Positions 54,816-62,951 of a stretch of 64,000 nucleotides of DNA are shown here, in pieces. The DNA is taken from positions 1 to 64,000 of the forward strand of contig CAZVQC010000008.1 of assembly GCA_964629225.1 (NCBI GenBank), given 5' to 3'. Origin of the DNA: RUG14199 sp964629225 (GTDB lineage Bacteria > Bacillota > Clostridia > Oscillospirales > CAG-272). Numbering within the stretch: position 1 is the stretch's first letter; each line of letters opens with the position of its first letter. A model generated the notes under the pieces. It did not search any database. It saw nothing but the letters and a program-made list of their open reading frames with translations, and was not told where the DNA came from. Both the position numbers and the translations under genes were made by a program.

Positions 54816-57317
54816 TTACTTACTTGCTTTGACTTTTTTAGTCAGTTTGGTAGCCTCTTTGTAGGGACGTACCAGCATGAATACCATTGCCGCAAGTACG
54901 ATAATTGCAAAAATGATACCCACAACGTTTGCCTGACCGATGAAGATACCGCCGAACTGGTTGACCATCAGTGAAATGCAATATGCGAAGCCGCACTGGT
55001 ATGCTATTGCGAACCAGGTCCATCCTGCGTTGTTCATTTCACGCTTGATGGCTCCAATAGCCGCAAAGCAGGGAGCGCAAAGCAGATTGAAGATCAGGAA
55101 GGACATTCCGGTGACGCCGTTGAAGGTCTCTGCAAGAGTTGCCCAGACGTTGCCGGATGCGCCGTAGAGGATACCCATGGTGCCGACGATGTTCTCCTTT
55201 GCCACAAGTCCCGTAACGGATGCGACCGTAGCTTCCCAAGTACCGAATCCAAGGGGCTTGAATATCCAGCATACTGCCTTACCTATTGCCGCCAGCATGG
55301 AGTAGCCGAGCTCATCCTCGGCGAGCATTCTGAAACTTCCGTCCACGAATCCGAAGTAGCTGAAGAACCATACGAAGACGGTGGAGAGAAGGATGACCGT
55401 ACCCGCTTTCTTGATGAAGGACCATCCGCGCTCCCACATGGAACGGAGAACGTTTCCGAGGGTGGGAAGATGGTATGCGGGAAGTTCCATTACGAAGGGA
55501 GTGGGCTCGCCTGCAAAGCCCTTTGTCTTTTTAAGCATGATGCCGGACACGATGATAGCCGCCATACCGATGAAGTATGCGCCGGTGGAGACCCATGCGG
55601 ATCCGCCGAAGATCGCACCTGCGATCATTGCGATGAAGGGTACCTTTGCTCCGCAGGGGATGAAAGTGGTGGTCATGATAGTCATGCGGCGGTCGCGTTC
55701 GTTTTCGATGGTACGGGATGCCATGATGCCGGGAATACCGCAGCCTGTGCCCACGAGCATCGGAATGAAGCTCTTACCGGAGAGACCGAATTTGCGGAAG
55801 ATCCTGTCAAGAACGAAGGCGATACGTGCCATGTAGCCGCAAGCCTCAAGGAATGCAAGCAGGAAGAAGAGCACCAGCATCTGGGGAACGAATCCGAGCA
55901 CTGCGCCCACACCCGCCACGATACCGTCAAGGATAACGCCGGAGAGCCATTCGGGGGAATTTGCCGCCTCAAGGCCGTTTCCGATAAGTACGGGAATACC
56001 GGGCACCCAAATGCCGTAGTCGGCGGGATCCGGCTCAAAGAAACCGTTTTCCTTGAAGTATTCCACCGCCTCAAGGTAGGTAACTCCAAGAACATCCTCG
56101 GAGTCCGCATCTGCTTCGGGGATCTCGGAGTAGTAGACAGTCACGTCGAAGATCTCAAGGGTCTCCTCATCTTCCACTTTAACAGTTGCACTGCTCTCAT
56201 CGGGCGTTTTAAGGCCGCTTATTGCGGCGATAGCACCGTCCTCGATAAATTCTTCATCCTCGGTGTCAACCTCGCCGAAAAAGGCTTCTATGGCGGTCAT
56301 AGAGTCGGAATACTCATCGGATGCCTCGCTGTATGATGAGGAACCGATGCCGAAGAGATGCCAACCGTCTCCGAAGAGGCCGTCGTTTGCCCAGTCGGTA
56401 GCCGCACTTCCCACGGTGACCATGGAAATGTAGTAGACAAGGAACATAACGACTGCAAAAATGGGCAATCCGAGAAAACGGTTCGTTACGATCCTGTCGA
56501 TCTTGTCGGAATACGAGAGCTTGCCGGAGTTTTTCTTCTTATAGCAAGCCTTGATAATGGAAGCGATATAGATGTATCTCTCACCGGTAATTATGGACTC
56601 CGCATCATCGTCCATCTCCTTTTCGGCCGCCGCAATATCCTTCTCGATGTGGTCGAGAGTCGCCTTGTCGATATTCAACTGTTCAAGCACCTTGTCGTCT
56701 CTCTCAAAGATCTTGATGGCGTACCATCTTTGCTGTTCTTCCGGAAGAGAATGGACTGCCGCCTCTTCGATGTGGGCGATGGCGTGCTCAACGCATCCGG
56801 AGAAGCTGTGCTGAGGCACCGTCTTCGTGCTCTTTGCCGCTTCTATCGCCGCCTCGGCAGCTTCCATGATACCCGTCTCCTTGAGAGCGGATATCTCAAC
56901 TATCTTGCATCCGAGCTGACGGGAAAGCTCCGCTGTATCGATCTTATCGCCGTTTTTCTTCACCATATCCATCATGTTGATGGCGATGACCACCGGGATG
57001 CCGAGCTCTGTAAGTTGAGTGGTCAGATAGAGGTTTCTTTCAAGGTTAGTGCCGTCCACGATATTGAGTATCGCATCCGGTCTCTCACCGATCAGATAAT
57101 TTCTCGCAACCACCTCTTCGAGAGTGTAGGGAGACAGTGAGTAGATACCGGGAAGGTCGGTGATGACTACTCCGTCATGCTTTTTCAGCTTGCCTTCCTT
57201 TTTCTCCACCGTGACACCGGGCCAGTTTCCCACGAACTGGTTGGAGCCGGTCAAAGCGTTGAACAGGGTCGTCTTACCGCTGTTCGGGTTACCCGCAAGG
57301 GCAATTCTTATGTTCAT
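54816..57317 (-). CDS. feoB: Ferrous iron transporter FeoB
   Basis: 833 residues. The N-terminal G domain has G1 GNPNSGKTTLFNALTG, G3 DLPGIYSLSPYTLEE and G4 INMMD. The GTPase-dissociation-inhibitor helical region follows, then the membrane part with two gate domains, the cores FLEACGYMARIAFVLDRIFRKFGLSGKSFIPMLVGTGCGIPGIMASRTI and PFVMELPAYHLPTLGNVLRSMWERGWSFIKKAGT. An acidic extracytoplasmic insertion of about 120 residues (325-445) makes it longer than the usual 670-770. It imports Fe2+. Confidence 0.97.
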   Translation of the reverse strand: MNIRIALAGNPNSGKTTLFNALTGSNQFVGNWPGVTVEKKEGKLKKHDGVVITDLPGIYSLSPYTLEEVVARNYLIGERPDAILNIVDGTNLERNLYLTTQLTELGIPVVIAINMMDMVKKNGDKIDTAELSRQLGCKIVEISALKETGIMEAAEAAIEAAKSTKTVPQHSFSGCVEHAIAHIEEAAVHSLPEEQQRWYAIKIFERDDKVLEQLNIDKATLDHIEKDIAAAEKEMDDDAESIITGERYIYIASIIKACYKKKNSGKLSYSDKIDRIVTNRFLGLPIFAVVMFLVYYISMVTVGSAATDWANDGLFGDGWHLFGIGSSSYSEASDEYSDSMTAIEAFFGEVDTEDEEFIEDGAIAAISGLKTPDESSATVKVEDEETLEIFDVTVYYSEIPEADADSEDVLGVTYLEAVEYFKENGFFEPDPADYGIWVPGIPVLIGNGLEAANSPEWLSGVILDGIVAGVGAVLGFVPQMLVLFFLLAFLEACGYMARIAFVLDRIFRKFGLSGKSFIPMLVGTGCGIPGIMASRTIENERDRRMTIMTTTFIPCGAKVPFIAMIAGAIFGGSAWVSTGAYFIGMAAIIVSGIMLKKTKGFAGEPTPFVMELPAYHLPTLGNVLRSMWERGWSFIKKAGTVILLSTVFVWFFSYFGFVDGSFRMLAEDELGYSMLAAIGKAVCWIFKPLGFGTWEATVASVTGLVAKENIVGTMGILYGASGNVWATLAETFNGVTGMSFLIFNLLCAPCFAAIGAIKREMNNAGWTWFAIAYQCGFAYCISLMVNQFGGIFIGQANVVGIIFAIIVLAAMVFMLVRPYKEATKLTKKVKASK

Positions 57318-57344
57318 TCAAGTTTCCTCTCTTTCCGTTCTTTG

Positions 57345-57360
57345 GTTAGCCAACGCTAAC
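57345..57360. promoter_or_regulatory. Iron-box-like palindrome A (feoB upstream)
   Basis: GTTAGC-CAAC-GCTAAC, a perfect 6-4-6 inverted repeat 28 bp before feoB, between feoA and feoB. It is one of four such sites in this operon (see 57975, 58009, 58105) and resembles the DtxR/IdeR consensus half-site TTAGGTTAGC. Confidence 0.65.
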
Positions 57361-57395
57361 TTATCCCCGTAAAACAAGGTGCCAAAGCACCGGTT

Positions 57396-57617
57396 TTACT
57401 CGATCTCTATCATCGCGGCATCGGCTTTTCTAAGGGAAAGCTCATAGCCCCGTACAGACAATTCTATCGGATCTCCGAGGGGTGCTGCCTTGCGGACGGT
57501 GACATCAACGCCCTTGGTGATGCCCATGTCCATGATGCGCCTTTTGACCGCTCCCTCGCCGTGCAGTTTGACGACCTTAGCCGTCTCTCCGACCTTAGCC
57601 TCTTTGAGTGTTCTCAT
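57396..57617 (-). CDS. feoA: FeoA-domain protein 1
   Basis: 73 residues. MRTLKEAKVGETAKVVKLHG, ITKGVDVTVRKAAPLGDPIELSVRGYELSLRKADAAMIEIE is the SH3-like FeoA fold (GDPIELxVxGYxLSLR). It follows AGGAGG. It interacts with FeoB to support ferrous iron uptake. The second FeoA is immediately upstream. Confidence 0.94.
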   Translation of the reverse strand: MRTLKEAKVGETAKVVKLHGEGAVKRRIMDMGITKGVDVTVRKAAPLGDPIELSVRGYELSLRKADAAMIEIE

Positions 57618-57655
57618 CTATCGTTCCTCCTGTTAAGAATTACTTATTCACTGGA

Positions 57656-57868
57656 TCAGACCATGATCCGCCTTGCCATCTCTTCACTGATGGCCACTCT
57701 CGAATCTTTAACATTGACTATTATGTTGCCGCCGAGAGCGTTAACTATGGTGACGCTGCCGCCGACTACGAATCCGAGAGTCTCAAGATGGGCCCGCACC
57801 TCCGGGTTCCCGCCTACCTTTTTAATGATGTTTTCTTCTCCCTTTTGGGCAATGCTGAGAGGCATCAT
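57656..57868 (-). CDS. feoA: FeoA-domain protein 2
   Basis: 70 residues when started at the ATGATG at 57868 behind GGAGG. It reads MMPLSIAQKGEENIIKKVGG, EVRAHLETLGFVVGGSVTIVNALGGNIIVNVKDSRVAISEEMARRIMV, an FeoA fold with the family's LGF and N-VKDSRVAIS features. First gene of the feo operon. Two FeoA paralogues in tandem are common in Clostridia. Confidence 0.92.
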   Translation of the reverse strand: MMPLSIAQKGEENIIKKVGGNPEVRAHLETLGFVVGGSVTIVNALGGNIIVNVKDSRVAISEEMARRIMV

Positions 57869-57974
57869 TACGTTTCCTCCGTTCTCCACGTTCGAATGCG
57901 AGGGGCTTCGATCTCATGGCTAAAAAATCGAAATGCCCGTTTCGCATTCAATGATGATGGGAAATCCAAGCTCG

Positions 57975-57990
57975 GTTAGCGGTATCTAAC
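57975..57990. promoter_or_regulatory. Iron-box-like palindrome B
   Basis: GTTAGC-GGTA-TCTAAC (one mismatch to the inverted repeat), in the leader of the feo operon. Confidence 0.55.
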
Positions 57991-58008
57991 TGATGCTGTA
58001 AAAAATTA

Positions 58009-58024
58009 ATTAGCACCCGCTAAC
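58009..58024. promoter_or_regulatory. Iron-box-like palindrome C at the feo transcription start
   Basis: ATTAGC-ACCC-GCTAAC, immediately downstream of the -10 box at 58032-58037; a repressor bound here would block transcription. Confidence 0.65.
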
Positions 58025-58031
58025 TGCCATT

Positions 58032-58060
58032 ATGATACTACCGATCCGCTTTGATGTCAA
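58032..58060 (-). promoter_or_regulatory. Promoter of the feo operon
   Basis: On the minus strand TTGACA (58055-58060), 17-bp spacer, TATCAT (58032-58037). Confidence 0.82.
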
Positions 58061-58104
58061 TAGTTTTTTCGAGGATTTTTCGTTTTCAGCGAATAAGCCA
58101 ATTG

Positions 58105-58120
58105 GTTAGTTCCGGCTAAC
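58105..58120. promoter_or_regulatory. Iron-box-like palindrome D
   Basis: GTTAGT-TCCG-GCTAAC, 45 bp upstream of the -35 box of the feo promoter (one mismatch). Confidence 0.55.
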
Positions 58121-58269
58121 TCCAAAATCCGTGCATTTTGACGAAACAAGAAATAATGCCACCTATCCGCAATTCGTCCATGACATTTCACCGATCGCGT
58201 TAATTTGGCGATGGATCGGGGCATAACGAATTCTTTTGTCCCCTTTTTAATTAATGGAGACATTCACCC

Positions 58270-58800
58270 GGTCAAAAGAAGAATATCATCGCCAACGGCA
58301 CCACTCCTACGTCCGGCACTGCAAAGCGACCTACGTCCGCTTTGCCCGCTGTCCCCCATTCCTTACGAAATGATGAAGTGGGCATGCCGCACAGATCCCG
58401 CTTTCCGAATGCTCGCTCACTCGCCGGAACGCGTGACGCGCGGCACTCGGCGCCCCTCCGCTCCACCGCCTCCGGCGACGTCGCGGAGCCTGCGCCTCCC
58501 CCCATCCACCGCTGACGCGGTTCCCATTCCCCCGACGGGGGAAGGCCCCGCAGCTCCGCTGCCAATATAGTTCCCGTCGGTGAAAAGCTTCCCAATAATA
58601 ATTAACAGCACAGCCCCAAGCCCCCGCAAGTTCTCCGTGCCCCAAATAACATCCGAACAAAAACCACCGATACTGTCAAGAAAATGAACAGTTGCGGTGG
58701 TGACGGTATCACGGGGAACAGTTGCGATATGGTATTTTGACGTTTGATCTTTCAACCTCATAATTTCCATTATTTACTATTTTAGAGGGCTATCCCCTGC
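58270..58800. other. GC-rich anomalous interval, coding status unclear
   Basis: The stretch 58420-58570 is far richer in G+C than its surroundings. Several long open frames overlap it on the minus strand, one with a hydrophobic helix (GLGAVLLIIIGKLFT) and a low-complexity tail, but none has a convincing ribosome site or family match. An 11-bp direct repeat GAACAGTTGCG occurs at 58686-58696 and 58716-58726. It may be a foreign or repeated element. Confidence 0.35.
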
Positions 58801-58951
58801 TTTCTTCTCATCTTTTTTCCCATTTTTTACTATCTCGACACGAAATTTGAAAATTTTACAATCCACAAGATCTCGTTTGCTATTCGTACACTATTTTTCA
58901 TTCTATTGTTCTTCAATGAATAAAAGCAGGTACATTATCGCACCTGCTCTT

Positions 58952-58972
58952 CGTTGAGTTCATCACTCAACG
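58952..58972. repeat. Hairpin repeat copy 1
   Basis: CGTTGAG and CTCAACG arms enclose TTCATCA (21 bp). Same core GAGTTCATCACTC as copies 2 and 3; here all seven arm pairs match. Confidence 0.7.
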
Positions 58973-59056
58973 CTGTGACAAGCCGGATACCCCCGAAAAT
59001 ACCACGATGTCCCTTTTTCGACAAAAAGCGCCAAAAGCCTTTGATGACGGGGAATT

Positions 59057-59077
59057 CGTAGAGTTCATCACTCTGCG
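59057..59077. repeat. Hairpin repeat copy 2
   Basis: CGTAGAG and CTCTGCG arms around TTCATCA. One arm mismatch. It shares GAGTTCATCACTCTGCG exactly with copy 3 in inverted orientation across the integrase gene. Confidence 0.7.
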
Positions 59078-59343
59078 AAACAAAATTTTATCCAGTTTGT
59101 GTCCTTATCATAGCACAAAACATCCGAAAATGCAACATTAAAATCGAAATTTATGATATTTTTTTAATGCGATTGAAAAAATGCCCCTCAAAACGGCATT
59201 ACATAGTGAGGAGATGCTCATTTTGACCGCTTTCGGCAGTCAATTCGGCAGTCACGAAGAAAGTCCAAGATATGGCAAAATGAAGAGAGGTCATTCGGAT
59301 CTGCGGATCCTTTGATACATATTTTATGAGGAGGCCTGTAAAA

Positions 59344-60459
59344 ATGGCAAAGGGAGAGAACATTTTCAAAAGAAAAGACGGACGTTGGGAGGCCCGATAC
59401 ATCAAGGGTCACGAGCTGTCCGGAAAGATCCGCTACGGGTTCTGCTACGGCAAGACCTACAAGGAGGCAAAGGAGAAGGTGACCAAATGCAAGGCGGCAC
59501 TGGCGATGGGAGAAGCGCCGAAGTCCGCTTCCGGCAGACACCGCTTCGCCTTCTATTGCGACGAATGGCTGAGACTGAAGGAGACGCAGGCGAGGGAATC
59601 CACCTTCGTGAAGTACCGTTCGGTGCTTGATAAGCACGTAAAGCCGAAGCTCGGCGGGGTCTATCCCCTTGGATTCTCAACGGAATTCATAAGTGAATTC
59701 TCAAGGGAGCTGCTTTTTGAAGAGGGGCTGTCTCCCAAGAGCGTACGGGATATTCTCATGGTGCTGAGGGGAGTTCTCAAGCACACGGCGACTCGGTTCC
59801 CCGGCACGTTCCCGGTATGCGAGGTAAACTACCCGAAAGTGCCGAAAAAGGAGATGCGGGTGCTTTCAAGGGAGGAGCAGGAGAGATTCGTCAGTTACAT
59901 GATGACGGATACCGACGAGTGCAAGTTCGGTCTTCTCCTTGCCCTTTTTACCGGGGTGAGGATAGGGGAACTTTGCGCCCTCAAGTGGGAGAACATCTCG
60001 ACGGAGGACAGGACGGTGAGGATAGAAGCCTCCCTTCAAAGACTTCAAATATCGGGCAGTGACGGCGGTGCTAAAACCCATATCGTCATCGGTCAGCCCA
60101 AGAGCGACACCTCCAAGCGGGTGATTCCAATGACAGAGTCCCTGTCGGAGCTGTGCCGCCGCATGAGACCCGAGGACAGCGGCACCTACGTGCTCACCGG
60201 GACAGAGGAATTCATGGATCCGAGGGTGCTCCAGTACCGGATAGAAAAGTACACCGGCGACTGCGACCTTAAGGGAGTCCACTGCCACACACTGCGCCAC
60301 ACCTTCGCCACGAGGGCTGTGGAAGTCGGGTTCGAGATAAAATCTCTCTCGGAGGTACTCGGACACGCAACCACATCGGTAACATTGGAAAGATACGTCC
60401 ATTCTTCAATGGAACTGAAGAGGTCAAATATGAACAAGCTGGCGGCGGTAGGGCTCTAA
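59344..60459 (+). CDS. int: Tyrosine-family site-specific integrase
   Basis: Start at 59344 (MAKGENIFKRKDGRWEARYI) follows GGAGG. 371 residues. An N-terminal arm-binding domain (GENIFKRKDGRWEARYIKG, GYCYGKTYKEAKEK-like) and a SAM-like core-binding domain lead to the catalytic domain: ALFTGVRIGELCALKW (Arg), a beta-hairpin Lys region, HCHTLRHTFATRAVEVG (HxxR), EVLGHATTSVTLERYVH (His and the nucleophile Tyr). All catalytic residues are present. No other phage genes are visible; direct repeats TTCGGCAGTCA (59232 and 59244) lie upstream and might be arm sites. Confidence 0.95.
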   Translation: MAKGENIFKRKDGRWEARYIKGHELSGKIRYGFCYGKTYKEAKEKVTKCKAALAMGEAPKSASGRHRFAFYCDEWLRLKETQARESTFVKYRSVLDKHVKPKLGGVYPLGFSTEFISEFSRELLFEEGLSPKSVRDILMVLRGVLKHTATRFPGTFPVCEVNYPKVPKKEMRVLSREEQERFVSYMMTDTDECKFGLLLALFTGVRIGELCALKWENISTEDRTVRIEASLQRLQISGSDGGAKTHIVIGQPKSDTSKRVIPMTESLSELCRRMRPEDSGTYVLTGTEEFMDPRVLQYRIEKYTGDCDLKGVHCHTLRHTFATRAVEVGFEIKSLSEVLGHATTSVTLERYVHSSMELKRSNMNKLAAVGL

Positions 60460-60541
60460 TCTCCGCAGTCAAAACATTGTGTCAAAGCACCGATAACGGC
60501 ACTTGAATACGGCATCGCAAAAGCCTTTGAAACGGAAAGAA

Positions 60542-60562
60542 CGCAGAGTGATGAACTCCGCG
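60542..60562. repeat. Hairpin repeat copy 3 (inverted)
   Basis: CGCAGAG and CTCCGCG arms around TGATGAA, the reverse complement of copy 2's core. It lies about 80 bp behind the integrase. Confidence 0.7.
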
Positions 60563-60722
60563 AAAAAAGCCGGTGGGGATGGAAACAGTTCTTTCCCCAT
60601 CGACAGTGACGGGACTTCTCCCATCTTTTTTCAGTCAAGTTTGTAACGACTGTTAAAAAGTGCTTTTGCGATCCCCGCAAGCGGACACCGAAGATCCCGC
60701 CAAAACCACAGGAGATACCACA

Positions 60723-61310
60723 ATGCTTCCACAAAAGGTACATGAAAGCCAAAAAGCCGCATTGATGGAGGCCACGGTAAAGACAGTCGTTGATCACGGA
60801 TTTGAGAAGACCTCTTTGAGGACCATAGGCAGCATAAGCGGCGTCAACGAAGTCTATATTTACCGTTACTTCAAGAACAAAGACGACCTGCTCGCACAGA
60901 CCTTCCGTTATGCAGACGAATTCTTTCTGAATTTCATTCTTGAAAACTTCCCGGTAATGAGTTTTGAAAGTGTCGATTATGAAATGAGATGCCGGATGCT
61001 CTTCAAAAAATGCTGGGACTGTGTCATGTCACACCGTGACTGGCTGATCTTTTACATCCGATATTATTATTCCTCCGCTTTTATTAAAAATTCATACGAC
61101 GATCACATCGCCCGTTATTCGGTGCTGATCGACAAGATGAGACCTGCCTGTCACCCCGATGCGGAGGTGGAGACGGTGCTCCACCACATATTGGAGACCT
61201 TACTTGGACAGGCGAGAAAACAGATTACCCATCCCCAAGACGAGAAACAGGCCGAGAGCGACACCTTTTGGCTTCTCTTCAGCGTGCTCAAATGCGGCAA
61301 GGGGATATGA
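60723..61310 (+). CDS. TetR/AcrR-family transcriptional regulator
   Basis: Start at 60723 (MLPQKVHESQKAALMEATVK) follows AGGAGA; 195 residues. The N-terminal HTH reads VVDHGFEKTSLRTIGSISGVNEVYIYRYFKNKDDLLAQTF, the canonical TetR pattern. The C-terminal ligand domain has several aromatic residues (FYIRYYYSSAF). It heads the operon of surface and secretion genes and may control it. Confidence 0.92.
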   Translation: MLPQKVHESQKAALMEATVKTVVDHGFEKTSLRTIGSISGVNEVYIYRYFKNKDDLLAQTFRYADEFFLNFILENFPVMSFESVDYEMRCRMLFKKCWDCVMSHRDWLIFYIRYYYSSAFIKNSYDDHIARYSVLIDKMRPACHPDAEVETVLHHILETLLGQARKQITHPQDEKQAESDTFWLLFSVLKCGKGI

Positions 61311-61322
61311 AAGGAACTGCAG

Positions 61323-62183
61323 ATGGCGTCAAAGCAGAAAACCGTAAAAATACTTATCGCCGTTTTGGCGACCCTCTTGGCACTGAGTCTGATTGCCCTC
61401 GGCGCTACGGTGATAGTCAACAAATTGAGAAGCAGAGAGGTGCAAGTCAGCGTACCCGACAATTTGATAACTCCCGATGACGGATCGGTCGGAGACGGTT
61501 CGGATGCGCCCACAGCAGACGGTGCCGACGGCACCGCAGATACCGATGTCGCGGACACCGCCCCTTCGGACACCGCATCGAATACCGACACCGCCGCCGA
61601 TACCGCAAAGGACGGCACAGCCGACGGCAATGCCCCGGAGGATGCCAAGTCCGCCACGGCACTTCGACTTTATGATAAGAACCCCCGTGAGAACGACCCA
61701 TTCCACGTGGTCAATATGTTCCCCGGTGACAGGATAACTCAATACTACCGAGTGGAAGTATCCTACAGAGGCACGGTGACCGTCCATTTCGGCACGGAGA
61801 TCCGCCCCGGATATGAAAAGCTATCGGAAGTATTGAAGGCTAAAGTCACTCTTCTTACCACCGGCGAAACACTGTATGACGGACTGATGGCAGAGATGCC
61901 GGAAAGCCTTGACCACCGCCTCGGGAGCGATACGGAAACAAATGACGAGCTCTTCTACGAGATCACCGCCTACCTCGACACCTCGGTGGGCAACGATTAC
62001 CAAGACAAGGGTCTGGTAGCCGACTTCACTTGGTGGGTGGAAGAGACCGGAAACCTCACCCCCTCACAGCAGACGGGAGACTCATTGGTCGTCCTGTTAT
62101 CGGTAGCAGCCGCTGCCTGCGTATGCTGTCTCATTCTTATTATTATCATCAAACGCAAAAAGGAGGACGGGGAAAATGACTAA
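61323..62183 (+). CDS. Anchored surface protein with TasA-like domain and cell-wall sorting signal-like end
   Basis: 286 residues. An N-terminal signal/membrane helix (VKILIAVLATLLALSLIALGATVIV) is followed by an Asp/Thr/Ala low-complexity stretch (about 55-110) and a compact domain FHVVNMFPGDRITQYYRVEV, GTVTVHFGTEI, then a C-terminal TPSQQTGDS, a hydrophobic helix (LVVLLSVAAAACVCCLILIII) and KRKKE. The QTGD plus helix plus positive tail recalls a sortase sorting signal. It probably anchors the TasA-like protein encoded next. The assignment is inferred from neighbours. Confidence 0.7.
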   Translation: MASKQKTVKILIAVLATLLALSLIALGATVIVNKLRSREVQVSVPDNLITPDDGSVGDGSDAPTADGADGTADTDVADTAPSDTASNTDTAADTAKDGTADGNAPEDAKSATALRLYDKNPRENDPFHVVNMFPGDRITQYYRVEVSYRGTVTVHFGTEIRPGYEKLSEVLKAKVTLLTTGETLYDGLMAEMPESLDHRLGSDTETNDELFYEITAYLDTSVGNDYQDKGLVADFTWWVEETGNLTPSQQTGDSLVVLLSVAAAACVCCLILIIIIKRKKEDGEND

Positions 62184-62721
62184 CACCTCGACGGCAAAGA
62201 AGCTCACCGGCGGCATCGTGGCGATAGTGATACTCGCCATCTGCCTTGCCGTCACCACCTTCGCCCTAATTTGGGCGCAGGTATCGGTGGAGAACAACCT
62301 GTTCCACACCGGTATTATCGACATCAATTTGAATGACGGAAAGCCCGTCATCCAAGAGCACGAATTCCTCTTCGAGCCCGGCATGACCGTCAAGAAAGAC
62401 TTCTTTATTGAAAACAACAGCACCTGGGACGTCTACTACAAGATCTATCTTGACGATGTGGACGGAGGCCTTGCAAACGTCCTTCAAGTCACCGTATATG
62501 ACGGAGACCGAGACCTCTACAGCGGCACTGCCGAGGAACTCTCCGGCACCAATGTCGTCCCTGCGGACGATACCTTGAAGCCGGGGGAGAGACGGGATCT
62601 GACAGTTTGCTTCTACTTCCCAAGGGAGCGGGGCAACGAGGCTCAAGGACTGGATCTCACCTTCACCATGTGTGCCGACGCTACCCAGACCAAGAACAAC
62701 CCTTACAAGCTCTTTCACTGA
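62176..62721 (+). CDS. TasA/camelysin-like secreted protein
   Basis: 181 residues, overlapping the previous gene by 8 bp, with GGAGG upstream. The N-terminal signal (LTGGIVAIVILAICLAVTTFALIWAQVSVENNLFHTG) is the SipW-type pattern used by TasA/CalY proteins, followed by a domain beginning IIDINLNDGKPVIQEHEFLFEPGMTVKKDFFIEN and STWDVYYKIYL. TasA forms biofilm fibres in Bacillus; a similar matrix or surface fibre role is inferred. Its processing enzyme is encoded two genes downstream. Confidence 0.82.
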   Translation: MTNTSTAKKLTGGIVAIVILAICLAVTTFALIWAQVSVENNLFHTGIIDINLNDGKPVIQEHEFLFEPGMTVKKDFFIENNSTWDVYYKIYLDDVDGGLANVLQVTVYDGDRDLYSGTAEELSGTNVVPADDTLKPGERRDLTVCFYFPRERGNEAQGLDLTFTMCADATQTKNNPYKLFH

Positions 62722-62741
62722 TGCTGAAAAGAGGCGACAAA

Positions 62742-62942
62742 ATGATCTTTGCAAAACATAAGGACCCGTCAAAGCTTCATCTGCCGGATGCCAAGATCCC
62801 GACCGATACCGAAAGATGTGTCCTGTGCGGCACCAACACGGGAATCCAAAAGACCGCCCCCGTGGGAATCCGTCACTTTTATGTCAGCGGAGCAGGTCAG
62901 CTCTGTGAGCACTGCTACCGTGAGACCTACGAAAGAACCTGA
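62742..62942 (+). CDS. Small zinc-ribbon-like protein in the SipW operon
   Basis: 66 residues started at 62742 behind GAGGCGA. Two CxxC pairs (CVLCGTNTGIQKT and CEHCYRET) fit a zinc ribbon. No family is recognised. Its placement between the TasA-like and signal peptidase genes suggests a regulatory or assembly role. Confidence 0.7.
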   Translation: MIFAKHKDPSKLHLPDAKIPTDTERCVLCGTNTGIQKTAPVGIRHFYVSGAGQLCEHCYRETYERT

Positions 62943-62951
62943 GGAGATCTT

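Larger units (their letters stand above)
58925..59100 (-). ncRNA. Candidate small RNA with two repeated hairpins
   Basis: On the minus strand a promoter-like pair TTGCAT (59130-59135) and TATGAT (59107-59112) with a 17-bp spacer precedes about 175 bp holding two hairpins of the GAG-TGATGAA-CTC family. It ends in a hairpin AGCAGGT/ACCTGCT (58925-58948) followed by TTTATT, a weak terminator. A frame reading SDELYEFPVIKGFWRFL crosses the region but has no start codon. The transcript is a prediction from these signals only. Confidence 0.35.

Noticed and set aside
58205..58770. Several overlapping frames at the GC-rich interval
   Set aside because: High GC removes stop codons in many frames; none has a start signal or known fold.
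59199..59637. Minus-strand frames over the integrase start
   Set aside because: They overlap the well-supported integrase and its ribosome site.
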